NCBI GenBank assembly: GCA_016926235.1
Contig: JAFGOZ010000544.1
Coordinates: forward strand, 10,553 to 74,552
DNA: 64,000 bases
Source of the DNA: Bacteroidales bacterium
Lineage (GTDB): Bacteria; Bacteroidota; Bacteroidia; Bacteroidales; UBA10428
Direction of reading: 5' to 3'
This document shows, piece by piece, positions 1-8,403 of this stretch; the first letter of the stretch is position 1, and each line of letters opens with the position of its first letter. The position numbers and the translations under genes are program-made. Under the pieces are notes generated by a model that saw only the letters and a program-made list of their open reading frames with translations, made no database searches and was not told the DNA's origin.

Positions 1-751
1 AAAAAAACAAAATGGAAAGGGTTGTTAAAAGAATAAAAACAACAAATTTTAATCTGATTCTAATCCCTTTTTTGAAAAAGAATAATTGTGACAATATCAA
101 AACATAGCCTGCCATAACATATCTCGTGTTGGACACAAAACAAATAATTCCCGTTAATATTATCCAAATAATTATGTCCTTTTTCCGGTTATAATCCAAA
201 TAACCTATTAAAACAGAGAATATTGGCAGAAATGACAAACCCAAGGCATTGTAATCAATATACCCAAAAACAGATTGCAAACGCCGGTGATAAAAGCTTT
301 CAACAGAAAATCTATCTTTTGGCATAAAGAATGAGGTATCAATAAATATCTGTATTATAGTTACAACAAATGCAATGATAATGGTTATTTTAAAAATTCT
401 AATCATATTATGAATGAACCTGTCAGTATATTGAAAGCTTTCAATAATCAGGATCATTGCAATTATGTATAAAACCCGGTCTTTAAATATACTTTTTATA
501 CCCTCTTCAAACAGGCTGTTATTATTAATTTTCCATACTGTATAATATATAAATAAGGGCAAAAGGAAAACTAAATATCTGTGTTTTAAGGTTAATTTGT
601 TATTCAAGAGCAATATTAAGGCATAAATAAAAAATAGTAAGCCCCAGAAATGTTGTTGTACAAGGTATTGTTGAGTTACTTGAAAGAGTAGATAATCAAT
701 TATAGGAGAAAAAGAAAAAAGAATTAATAAAGCATAGGTTATTCTTCTCAT
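1..751 (-). CDS. O-antigen polymerase/ligase-like membrane protein (Wzy/WaaL type), 3' part missing
   Basis: An open frame runs from ATG at 749-751 to the left edge, about 250 codons without a stop. The product is almost wholly hydrophobic, with many membrane segments split by short charged loops, including a loop with NTRY near residue 200. That pattern fits the O-antigen polymerase or ligase families, which join polysaccharide repeat units on the periplasmic face of the inner membrane. It begins 3 bases after the stop of the flippase gene, so the two are surely co-transcribed, and the Wzx-Wzy pairing supports the call. Wzy and WaaL cannot be told apart from this fragment. The true C-terminus lies outside the window. 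Confidence 0.6.
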   Translation of the reverse strand, partial: MRRITYALLILFSFSPIIDYLLFQVTQQYLVQQHFWGLLFFIYALILLLNNKLTLKHRYLVFLLPLFIYYTVWKINNNSLFEEGIKSIFKDRVLYIIAMILIIESFQYTDRFIHNMIRIFKITIIIAFVVTIIQIFIDTSFFMPKDRFSVESFYHRRLQSVFGYIDYNALGLSFLPIFSVLIGYLDYNRKKDIIIWIILTGIICFVSNTRYVMAGYVLILSQLFFFKKGIRIRLKFVVFILLTTLSILFF

Positions 752-754
752 AGT

Positions 755-2122
755 TTATTTATTCCAGATTCCTTTTGCCGAACCTTTAATAATCTTATTA
801 TACTGTATATATAATAAAATTATTACAATTATTTGACTTAGGGAATAAACCATTAAAATTCCTTGAATTCCTAAATTAAATACTTTTATAACTAATATTG
901 CTAAAGGGATATTAGAAATAATTAACATTATTGAACTATAAAGCTGAAGCCTTATTTTCCCTATACCATTTAGGGTAAAAGAAAAAACATTACTGATTGT
1001 TAGCAGAATAACCCATAATGCCATAAAAAATTTCAGTTTAAAACTTATATGAACAGCATTACCAATCCATAATTCTATAATGTATTTTGAAAACAACAAT
1101 AATATAATAGAGAATAAAACAAACATAAGCCAAACTTTTAGGAGTTTATTTATATTTATTTTTATCCAATCATATTCTTCTTTATGATATGCATCAGTAA
1201 TAGCAGACCAAAATGGTGTAATAATTATTGAAAATGTCATAATGATAACAGAAAAATACTTGTATGCAATATTGTAGGTAGTTACACTTTCCGGGCCAAA
1301 TAACTGAGTAATAATTAGATTACTGCCTGATAATAAAATGATTGAAGCAACTTGGATAAAAAAGAATTGAATCCCCAGGCTAAATAATTCCCTTGCATAA
1401 CTAAAATTAACATAAGAAATTGAAGGCTTTATATCAGAGTACTTTCTCTTAAATAAAATCAAAGTGAATAGAAAATAAATTAGAAGCGGAACAAGACTAT
1501 AGACAAAGCCTACATATAATAGGTTCCCTTCTGTATGTTTTGTTAATGTATAAATAATGAGCAACGTGAGTAAATTGGAAAGGGGATTAATCATGTTATT
1601 CAAAGCAGGCTTTTGGTCTCCAAGAAGAATAGCCCCGATAAGTTGCAATATAAATTTAATGCATAAAAAAGAAAATACCATCAACGTTAAACTAGAGAGC
1701 TCATTGGCCATATTTGCCGGTGCATTTAAAATTACTGTCCAATTAATAAATCGATTAGAAATGATAAAAATAACAAACACCATTAAAAAAATTATTGATA
1801 ATAAAGCGTAACTAGTGCTAATATAAGTTTTTGCATTTTTAATATCCTTTTTTGCAAGACTTTCGGCTAATTTATTTCTTAATCCATTACCCAATCCTAT
1901 ATCAAAAAAACTCAACCAAGACAATAAGGAAAAAATGGTAATCCAAATTCCATACAAAATAGGATTTAAATAATTTAACGTTAACGGTACTAGTAACAAA
2001 TTAATAATTATACTAAAGCCTTTTAAAAAAAATGAATATAAAATATTTCTTTTTGCTTTGACAATTCTTATATCGCCCGAATGTAATTTATTTTTTATTA
2101 TAAATGTTATATATTTAAGCAT
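755..2122 (-). CDS. Wzx-type oligosaccharide flippase (MATE/MOP superfamily)
   Basis: This is an integral membrane protein with about 12 to 14 predicted segments, of the polysaccharide-biosynthesis flippase family that moves lipid-linked repeat units across the inner membrane. The N-terminal stretch KRNILYSFFLKG followed by a long hydrophobic helix is typical of the family. The frame is open up to 2179. I chose the internal ATG at 2120-2122 because it places the conserved cytosolic start about 27 residues before the first helix; starting at 2179 would add 19 residues and leave only 8 bases to the upstream gene. It lies between a CDP-sugar reductase gene and the polymerase-like gene. Confidence 0.8.
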   Translation of the reverse strand: MLKYITFIIKNKLHSGDIRIVKAKRNILYSFFLKGFSIIINLLLVPLTLNYLNPILYGIWITIFSLLSWLSFFDIGLGNGLRNKLAESLAKKDIKNAKTYISTSYALLSIIFLMVFVIFIISNRFINWTVILNAPANMANELSSLTLMVFSFLCIKFILQLIGAILLGDQKPALNNMINPLSNLLTLLIIYTLTKHTEGNLLYVGFVYSLVPLLIYFLFTLILFKRKYSDIKPSISYVNFSYARELFSLGIQFFFIQVASIILLSGSNLIITQLFGPESVTTYNIAYKYFSVIIMTFSIIITPFWSAITDAYHKEEYDWIKININKLLKVWLMFVLFSIILLLFSKYIIELWIGNAVHISFKLKFFMALWVILLTISNVFSFTLNGIGKIRLQLYSSIMLIISNIPLAILVIKVFNLGIQGILMVYSLSQIIVIILLYIQYNKIIKGSAKGIWNK

Positions 2123-2187
2123 TGATATTATATAGAGAATTACACTACAAGTCTGTAAATTTGACTTTATGTTTAACAAAAAGAATT

Positions 2188-3054
2188 TTAAATAATTTTA
2201 TAATAATTAATTGTTTCTAACAACCCTTCAACCAATGGCACTTTAGGTCTCCAACCTAATCTCCTTATTGCCTCATTATTGGTAGTTGATTTCAATAATT
2301 CATTTTCACGATAGGGCAAGACACCAAAATTCAGATTTGATAAACTGCCGGTCATATCTTTAATCTTTTCAACTAATGCACGTATAGTAATTAATTCCCC
2401 CGAAGAAACTTCATAATTAGTAAATGATGCTGTATGTTTATCAAGTGAATTAATTAAAAGAATGAATGCATCAACTATATCAGTATAGTATATGAAATCG
2501 CGTTCCTGTTCTCCCTTAGTAAGGTCAATTACAGGTGTATTATTTAACATTTTTTTTATCATTAGTGTAATAAAATTATCTTTACTGCCACCCGGGCCGT
2601 AAAAATGCTCCAACTGTACATTTATCACTTGGCATTCATTTGCAAACATTTGTAACCAGTCACGTATCTGGGCTTTTGAAAGTGCATAAGGACTCATGGT
2701 ACGATCTAATACAGTATCTGTATTTATAAAAACCTTTACTTTATTTTTAAGCCCCAAACTAAATAATCTTAACGGTAAAAGTAAATTTGTATTAATAATA
2801 GACTCAAGTGCTTCATTATTACGTCCATAAATAGTCGCAGTATGTAGTATTATATCAACTTTATAATGATCAAAAATTTTCTCAAGTGCATCATTATCAA
2901 AATCATAAATTGCAAGTTTTGTCCTTACACTACTTAATCTGGATAAGGATTTTATGTTTTTTTCTAATACAACAATATTATGATCATGAATAAGTTTTTT
3001 AATAATATTGCTTGCCAGAAAGCCATTTCCACCTGTTATTAATATTGTTTGCAT
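2188..3054 (-). CDS. NAD(P)-dependent sugar epimerase/reductase, CDP-abequose/paratose synthase-like
   Basis: This 288-residue short-chain dehydrogenase has the nucleotide-binding motif GGNGFLASN at residues 7-15 and the catalytic YALSK. It ends in the extended-SDR pattern of a conserved GWRPKV segment. The neighbours make CDP-4-keto-3,6-dideoxyglucose, so the likely reaction is reduction of the 4-keto group to a CDP-3,6-dideoxyhexose such as abequose or paratose. It is a diverged paralogue of the gene at 5120-6007, sharing motifs and length, so the two may make different isomers or one may act as an epimerase. It starts 3 bases after the flavoreductase stop. The sugar stereochemistry cannot be read from sequence alone. 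Confidence 0.7.
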   Translation of the reverse strand: MQTILITGGNGFLASNIIKKLIHDHNIVVLEKNIKSLSRLSSVRTKLAIYDFDNDALEKIFDHYKVDIILHTATIYGRNNEALESIINTNLLLPLRLFSLGLKNKVKVFINTDTVLDRTMSPYALSKAQIRDWLQMFANECQVINVQLEHFYGPGGSKDNFITLMIKKMLNNTPVIDLTKGEQERDFIYYTDIVDAFILLINSLDKHTASFTNYEVSSGELITIRALVEKIKDMTGSLSNLNFGVLPYRENELLKSTTNNEAIRRLGWRPKVPLVEGLLETINYYKII

Positions 3055-3057
3055 ATC

Positions 3058-3741
3058 CTATTCCCAGTCGTCGGTTAAAATATTTCCCTCATTTACTTTA
3101 GCCGAAATAAGCGATTGTTTGTAAAAAGCTATCATGGCAGGTGGGCCTGATATAAAGAAATTTGCACTTGTTCCATGGGCGTTGATAATTTCATTCACAG
3201 CAGGCCTTCCATTAATATCCTCAATATATATTTTTAAACTCATTCCCGGATTATGCTGCAATGCCTTATCAATTTCAGGTTGGTATAAATTGTACTTAAC
3301 TTCACGTACCCCGAAAAAAAGAAAGGGACACTTATATTCAGAAAAAGAAACATCTGTAAAAAGGGATAAAAAGGGAGTAATACCGGTTCCCCCGGCAATA
3401 AAAACAGATTTATCCTTATTGTGATTGTTCTCAAATAAAGTCCCATAAGGCATTTTAAGCCATACCTGATCCCCTAGCTTTAATTGCTGAGCCATACGAT
3501 TAGTGTATATACCTTTTGCAGCATATGTAATTTTAAGGCTTGCTTCACCCGGATTTGATTGCATCGAAAAGCATCTGGAATCAGGCCATTGTCCAATGCC
3601 ATCATAATAGTCAATGGCAAGATGCAAAAATTGTCCGGGTGAATATTTAAATGCTTTTGATAAGGAAGCAAATTCAAGGGAATAAATATTATCTGCTAAA
3701 TTGATATGATTTATAACCTGAGCCTGGTATTTTTTTACCAT
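3058..3741 (-). CDS. FAD/NAD(P)H oxidoreductase, E3-like partner of RfbH, without a ferredoxin domain
   Basis: The 227-residue protein is a ferredoxin-NADP-reductase-type module. It has an FAD-binding motif RCFSMQS near residue 56, a nucleotide-binding GGTGITPF near residue 117, and an FISGPPAMI segment near the C-terminus. Beside rfbH its expected role is electron transfer from NAD(P)H to the RfbH reaction, as for E3 (AscD/RfbI) in 3,6-dideoxyhexose synthesis. Known E3 proteins are about 330 residues because of an N-terminal plant-type [2Fe-2S] domain. Here no Cys cluster is visible at either end, and the frame starts directly at the FAD domain. Electrons may go straight to the RfbH cluster or through a separate ferredoxin. 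It lies 48 bases after rfbH and 3 bases before the next gene. Confidence 0.7.
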   Translation of the reverse strand: MVKKYQAQVINHINLADNIYSLEFASLSKAFKYSPGQFLHLAIDYYDGIGQWPDSRCFSMQSNPGEASLKITYAAKGIYTNRMAQQLKLGDQVWLKMPYGTLFENNHNKDKSVFIAGGTGITPFLSLFTDVSFSEYKCPFLFFGVREVKYNLYQPEIDKALQHNPGMSLKIYIEDINGRPAVNEIINAHGTSANFFISGPPAMIAFYKQSLISAKVNEGNILTDDWE

Positions 3742-3789
3742 TGTTCTTTAATAAAATTATTATTAAACTATTTTATTTATAGTAAGAAT

Positions 3790-5106
3790 TTATTTAATAT
3801 ATTTTTTCATGAATAATTCAAGAATTGTTTCAATATAATCCAACCGTGCTTTATCGAGTCCAGGATATGTTCCCAGAAAAAAAGTATTGTTCATGATATA
3901 ATCCGTATTTTTCAAATTCCCGGATATCCTGCTTTTTTTATTTATAAATGCAGGTTGTCTTACTATATTGCCTGCAAACAGGTTACGGGTTTCAATAAGG
4001 TTATCATTTAAATAAAGAGTTAAATCATCTCTTTTAAAGAGTAAATTTTCTTTTAAAGTAACGATAAAACTAAACCATGCCGGATCAGACCCGGTAGTTG
4101 GTTCCGGCAAATAAAAGAAATCTTCATAGGGGGTAAATATTTCAATATACCTCCTAAAGTTTTCTTTTCGCTTGGTACAAAAATCATTCAATTTATCCAT
4201 TTGTGCAGAACCGATAGCCGCTTGCATGTCCGTCATCTTTAAATTATATCCAATTTCGGAATATACGTATTTATGATCATAACCCAGGGGTAATGTCCCA
4301 AATTGCTGTGTAAAGCGTTTTCCACATGTATTATTCTCTCCCCCTGCACAGTAGCAATCTCTTCCCCAATCCCTGAAAGCCCTGACCAGATTGGCCAGTT
4401 GAGCATTATTGGTTACAATAGCCCCTCCTTCACCTGTTGTAATATGATGCGCAGGATAAAAACTAATAGTGGCCAGATGGCCAAAGGTACCTGTCAATCT
4501 GCCATTATATTTTGATCCAAATGCATCACAATTATCTTCAATAAACCATAAGTCATTCTTCTCAGCCAATTGTTGCACCTCCTCCAGATTAAATGGATTT
4601 CCAAGGGTATGAGCAAGGAAAATGCATTTTGTTTTTGGTGAAATAGCTTCTTTCAGATTATTAATATTTATGTTATATGTAGGTATATCTACATCCACAA
4701 ATACGGGAATTAATCCATATTGTATAACAGGTGTAACTGTCGAAGGGAATCCTGCTGCAACAGCTATCACTTCATCTCCTGGTTTTAATCGTTTATCCCC
4801 TAGTTTTTCGGAAGTTAAAGCTGCAAATGCCAATAAATTTGCCGAAGATCCTGAATTGGTTAAAAGTACATGTTCAACTTCAAGATAATCTGCAATTTTT
4901 TCAGCAAACTGTTCCGAAAATCTGCCCTCTGTTAACCAAAAATCCAAAGAAGCTTGTACAAGATTATCAAGTTCCTCTTCATTAAATACTCTTCCGGCAT
5001 AGTTAACCTTGCTTTCCCCGGCTTTAAAAATTGACCTTTCAAATTTTTCATGATAATATTGCCGTATTAACTCACTAATTTGTTTTCTTAAGTTTTCAGT
5101 AGACAT
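3790..5106 (-). CDS. rfbH: CDP-4-dehydro-6-deoxyglucose 3-dehydrase (E1)
   Basis: This 438-residue enzyme has the aminotransferase fold but uses PMP to remove the C3 hydroxyl. Two diagnostic features are visible. His220 replaces the usual PLP lysine in FYPAHHITTGEGG. Cys193, Cys251, Cys253 and Cys261 form the C-x57-C-x1-C-x7-C pattern that binds the [2Fe-2S] cluster of E1. These positions agree, as I recall them, with the characterised Yersinia E1. The cysteines separate it from ColD, the GDP-colitose enzyme, which lacks the cluster. Its substrate is supplied by rfbF and rfbG upstream, and the flavoreductase downstream is the expected electron donor. It starts 13 bases after the upstream reductase gene. 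Confidence 0.93.
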   Translation of the reverse strand: MSTENLRKQISELIRQYYHEKFERSIFKAGESKVNYAGRVFNEEELDNLVQASLDFWLTEGRFSEQFAEKIADYLEVEHVLLTNSGSSANLLAFAALTSEKLGDKRLKPGDEVIAVAAGFPSTVTPVIQYGLIPVFVDVDIPTYNININNLKEAISPKTKCIFLAHTLGNPFNLEEVQQLAEKNDLWFIEDNCDAFGSKYNGRLTGTFGHLATISFYPAHHITTGEGGAIVTNNAQLANLVRAFRDWGRDCYCAGGENNTCGKRFTQQFGTLPLGYDHKYVYSEIGYNLKMTDMQAAIGSAQMDKLNDFCTKRKENFRRYIEIFTPYEDFFYLPEPTTGSDPAWFSFIVTLKENLLFKRDDLTLYLNDNLIETRNLFAGNIVRQPAFINKKSRISGNLKNTDYIMNNTFFLGTYPGLDKARLDYIETILELFMKKYIK

Positions 5107-5119
5107 CAGTAAAAAATTA

Positions 5120-6007
5120 TTAAATAGTTTCTATTATTCTTTTAATACCTGTTTCAATATTTATCTTTGGTTCCCAACCCATATTTCTTAGAGCATTAAT
5201 ATCGGCTATTGAATGCATAATTTCATTTTCACGGTATGGTACTGCCCCAAATTTAAGTTTTGTGGATGCTTTGGTTATACCTTTTATTTTTTCAATAAAT
5301 TCCTTAATAGTAACTTCTTTACCACATCCAACATTAAGCTGATGAAAGCCGTTATTAAAACACCCAAGCTTCTCAAGTATCTTATTATATGCATCTACAA
5401 CATCATCAATAAATATAAAGTCACGTACCTGCTCACCTGAAGTAAGGTCCAGATATGCTGCATTTGATTTCAGTATTTTAGCCATTTGCATAACAAATTT
5501 ATCCATGTTATCCCCAGGACCGTACATGTGCTGTAATTTCATGTTTATAATAGGCATTTTATCAGACTGTACTATTAACCATTCATTGACGTGTTTTTTT
5601 GACAGGGTATAGCTCCCAAGGTATTTATAGGCAGAATTTTCATGATTAAAAAAAGTATCGGTGTTTATAAATGCTTTTAATCCTGTTTTCATACCCTCTT
5701 CCAATAATCTTACTGGCATATAAATGTTTGAATATATCATGTCTGCAAGTGAAATATCAGTTCTGCCATACAAAGTAGCAGTATGTATAATTACATCAAT
5801 TGCTGAATTTTCAAATAACAATGAAGTATCCTGATCATCTGAAAAGTATATCCGGATTCTTTCTATAATATCTTCAAGCCGGTTAATGTTTCCCCGATTT
5901 TTTTCTAACACAACTATTTCATGTTTTTCTATTAAAGAATGGACGATGGCGCTCCCCAGAAAACCATTTCCCCCGGTAACTAAAATTTTCAGTTTTTTAT
6001 AGTCCAT
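5120..6007 (-). CDS. NAD(P)-dependent sugar epimerase/reductase, CDP-abequose/paratose synthase-like
   Basis: This extended SDR of 295 residues has a Rossmann motif GGNGFLGSA at residues 12-20 and catalytic YTLSK around residue 148. It resembles the other reductase at 2188-3054 along its whole length, including the paired phrases GEQVRDFI and GEQERDFI and the C-terminal PYRENE. Its start overlaps the end of rfbG by 19 bases, which implies coupled translation. In context it should act on CDP-linked 4-keto-3,6-dideoxy sugar. Having two such paralogues in one operon is more than a single abequose or paratose pathway needs. Tyvelose synthesis would need a paratose 2-epimerase, so one copy might do that, but this is inference. 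Confidence 0.72.
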   Translation of the reverse strand: MDYKKLKILVTGGNGFLGSAIVHSLIEKHEIVVLEKNRGNINRLEDIIERIRIYFSDDQDTSLLFENSAIDVIIHTATLYGRTDISLADMIYSNIYMPVRLLEEGMKTGLKAFINTDTFFNHENSAYKYLGSYTLSKKHVNEWLIVQSDKMPIINMKLQHMYGPGDNMDKFVMQMAKILKSNAAYLDLTSGEQVRDFIFIDDVVDAYNKILEKLGCFNNGFHQLNVGCGKEVTIKEFIEKIKGITKASTKLKFGAVPYRENEIMHSIADINALRNMGWEPKINIETGIKRIIETI

Positions 6008-7104
6008 ATAATATTGCGTTTTTTAGCTACTTGAATAAAATCTTTCAATTGCCTTTCCGAAACAACTTCTTTTTTTTCATAAAAAGATTTATACCATTGT
6101 ATTGTATATTCAAATGTTTCCTCAATATTGAGTGTTTCCTTCCATTTCATGGAATGATAGGCTTTTGAACAGTCAAGTTTTAGCAAACCAGCTTCATGCG
6201 GGTGATTCTCCTTATCTAAAATGAATTGTATCTTATCCCAGTAATTTATGCAATATTGTAATACTTCTGCCACTGTGAGATTTGCTGAAGGATCAGGCCC
6301 AAAGTTCCAGGATCCTGAAAATTCAGTTTTCCCTTCAAGTAATTTTTGTCCCAATAGCAGGTATCCTCCCAAAGGTTCCAGTACATGCTGCCAGGGTCTT
6401 GTAGCATAAGGATTACGAATGTTTACTTTTTTGCTAACTGAAGCTGCTTTTACAGTGTCGGGGATTAATCGGTCATCTGACCAGTCACCTCCCCCAATTA
6501 CATTACCTGCACGAGCCGAGACAATTAATGTTTCATGCTTTTTCCCAAATTCAGAAACATGAAAATAGGAATTTCGATATGATGTGACTAATAATTCAGT
6601 ACAACCTTTAGATGAACTATACGGGTCATATCCACCCATTGGATCAGTTTCCCTGTATCCATACACCCATTCTTTATTTTCATAACATTTATCACTGGTT
6701 ACAACCACTATAGAACGTACGCTTTCACACATCCTACATGCTTCAAGTACATGGAGAGTTCCCATAATATTTGTACTATAGGTCTCCACAGGTTCAGAAT
6801 AGGATAATCGTACCAGTGGTTGGGCGGCCAAATGAAACACAATCTCTGGTTTATAATCCTGTATTATGCTGTTTAGTTTATGGCTATCCCGGATATCTCC
6901 CATTTCGGACCTGACTTTTATATTGAGCAAATTAATGTGAGAAGGCTGAGTAACAGGTTCAAGTGAATAACCACATACATCAGCACCCATTTTGGTAAGC
7001 CATAAAACCAACCAGGAACCTTTAAAACCAGTATGTCCCGTAACTAATACTTTTTTCCCTTTATAAATTCCGGCAAACAAATCAACTATTGCCACTTTAT
7101 CCAT
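5989..7104 (-). CDS. rfbG: CDP-glucose 4,6-dehydratase
   Basis: The enzyme converts CDP-glucose to CDP-4-keto-6-deoxyglucose, the second step of the CDP-dideoxyhexose pathway. The 371-residue product has the NAD-binding GHTGFKGS at residues 23-30, a TSDKCYEN strand around residues 136-143 and catalytic Tyr162/Lys166 in PYSSSK. Its length and these phrases match the RfbG/DdhB family rather than the dTDP- or GDP-sugar dehydratases. It overlaps rfbF by 19 bases upstream and the first reductase gene by 19 bases downstream, a tightly coupled arrangement. Confidence 0.92.
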   Translation of the reverse strand: MDKVAIVDLFAGIYKGKKVLVTGHTGFKGSWLVLWLTKMGADVCGYSLEPVTQPSHINLLNIKVRSEMGDIRDSHKLNSIIQDYKPEIVFHLAAQPLVRLSYSEPVETYSTNIMGTLHVLEACRMCESVRSIVVVTSDKCYENKEWVYGYRETDPMGGYDPYSSSKGCTELLVTSYRNSYFHVSEFGKKHETLIVSARAGNVIGGGDWSDDRLIPDTVKAASVSKKVNIRNPYATRPWQHVLEPLGGYLLLGQKLLEGKTEFSGSWNFGPDPSANLTVAEVLQYCINYWDKIQFILDKENHPHEAGLLKLDCSKAYHSMKWKETLNIEETFEYTIQWYKSFYEKKEVVSERQLKDFIQVAKKRNIIWTIKN

Positions 7105-7865
7105 GGAGCTTTATTTTTAGAAATTAATTCCTCAAGCTTTTTCTTATCGCGCAATGTGTCCATTGACTGCCAAAATCCTTCATGCATATATGCATATAGT
7201 TCACCATCCTGAGCAAGGTTTTCAAGAGGATTACGTTCAAATATTGTTGCATCTCCTTCATTTATGTAGTCAAATACTTTCGGCTCGCATATAAAAAAAC
7301 CTCCGTTAATCCAGTTGCCATCACCTTTGGGTTTCTCGAGAAATTTATCCACACGGCTATTATTGATGTCTATTTTTAATGAACCAAAACGGCCTTCAGG
7401 TTGCACTGTAGTCATAGTTATAGCTTTCTTATGCATCTTATGAAAATCAAGAAGCTCTTTTATATTAACATCAGCAACCCCATCTCCATATGTAAGCATA
7501 AATGGTTCGTTCCCTAAATAGGGTTTTGCCCTCAATATCCGGCCACCAGTCATACTTTGTAATCCTGTTTCTATCAAGGTCACTTTCCATGGCTCACTGG
7601 AATTATTAAAATATTTATGGGTGTTATTGCATAAATCAATTGTTACATCACTCTGATGTAGGTAATAGTTCATAAAATATTCCTTAATAACATAACCTTT
7701 GTAACCAAGAAGTATAATAAAATCAGTAAACCCATAATGAGAATATATCATCATAATATGCCATAAAATAGGCTTGTCACCAATATTTACCATGGGCTTT
7801 GGTTTAAGCTCTGTTTCTTCACTTAATCTGGAACCTATTCCTCCAGCTAATATCAGTACTTTCAT
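7086..7865 (-). CDS. rfbF: Glucose-1-phosphate cytidylyltransferase
   Basis: This 259-residue nucleotidyltransferase makes CDP-glucose from CTP and glucose-1-phosphate. It has the N-terminal signature LAGGIGSRLSEET, followed by KPMVNIGDKPILWHIM, and TYGDGVADV for metal and nucleotide binding, all at the positions usual in RfbF. It is the first gene of the CDP-dideoxyhexose set. About 540 bases without a recognised gene lie upstream, so the set may have its own promoter there or depend on readthrough from wzc; I found no convincing -7 element. Confidence 0.93.
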   Translation of the reverse strand: MKVLILAGGIGSRLSEETELKPKPMVNIGDKPILWHIMMIYSHYGFTDFIILLGYKGYVIKEYFMNYYLHQSDVTIDLCNNTHKYFNNSSEPWKVTLIETGLQSMTGGRILRAKPYLGNEPFMLTYGDGVADVNIKELLDFHKMHKKAITMTTVQPEGRFGSLKIDINNSRVDKFLEKPKGDGNWINGGFFICEPKVFDYINEGDATIFERNPLENLAQDGELYAYMHEGFWQSMDTLRDKKKLEELISKNKAPWIKWQ

Positions 7866-7954
7866 GATTTTTTATCTTTATTAGGTATGTGCAAAGGTAA
7901 ATATTTTATTTTTAAAGCCGGAACAATTATTTTAGTATGCTATTAAGATATTTG

Positions 7955-8190
7955 ACGAGGGTTGGTGGACGATTGATGTTGGGTGTGGGAAATACTTGCA
8001 TTGTATGCCCTGCATTCCTCATGAACCATTCACCGAAGTTTCATCATTTGCCTTTGCTAATCCCCCGAAGGGGTAATTTATTATATAAATTATGTCTCAT
8101 TCCCTTATCATCCTTTGGTTTCGTAACCACCTAGTCGGGGGCATGTCCCTTAGCCCGTTGCTCCGTCGTTCGTCTTTCGTCTTTCGTCAT
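7955..8190. repeat. GACGA-word palindromic repeat element (family C), no gene inside
   Basis: The spacer 7866-8403 holds no convincing gene. Its left part has a run of GACGAgggttggtgGACGA followed by a GTTGGGTGTGGG-type segment (7957-7992). The right part has the reverse-complement word as a run of CGTCTTTCGTC (about 8165-8188). The two ends are therefore inverted relative to each other, with about 170 bases between them. The same words recur at 21461-21563, in inverted form at 22097-22185, inside fcl at 20545-20615, and at 35639-35668. A small CCCC-CGAA-GGGG hairpin sits inside at 8062-8074. Confidence 0.6.
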
Positions 8191-8295
8191 ACAATTTTCT
8201 CTCCCGTACAATATTTTAATTCCTATCCCGTTCATTATCCTGTACAACGCACATGCGCAAATACATAAAAATGTTTAATTAAAATTTTTAAAACT

Positions 8296-8352
8296 ATGGC
8301 AACATTAATTTCAAGTAATTTTTCCGCAGACAAAATGATCCAGGTTGTTTAA
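8296..8352 (+). other. Possible truncated small ORF
   Basis: A plus-strand ATG opens an 18-codon frame (MATLISSNF...) that ends at TAA 8350-8352. The frame continues past the stop for about 17 more sense codons, ending in the stretch DSDDSVI. It may be the decayed N-terminal end of a gene otherwise lost, or chance. I do not recognise the product and no partner is visible. Confidence 0.15.
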
Positions 8353-8403
8353 AGGTATCAGGGTTTAACTGACAGTGATGATTCCGTTATCATTTGCCTG
8401 GTT

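Noticed and set aside
3790..5106. ColD of the GDP-colitose pathway, using the gmd product
   Set aside because: The four cysteines of the [2Fe-2S] site and the adjacent CDP-sugar genes point to RfbH/E1.
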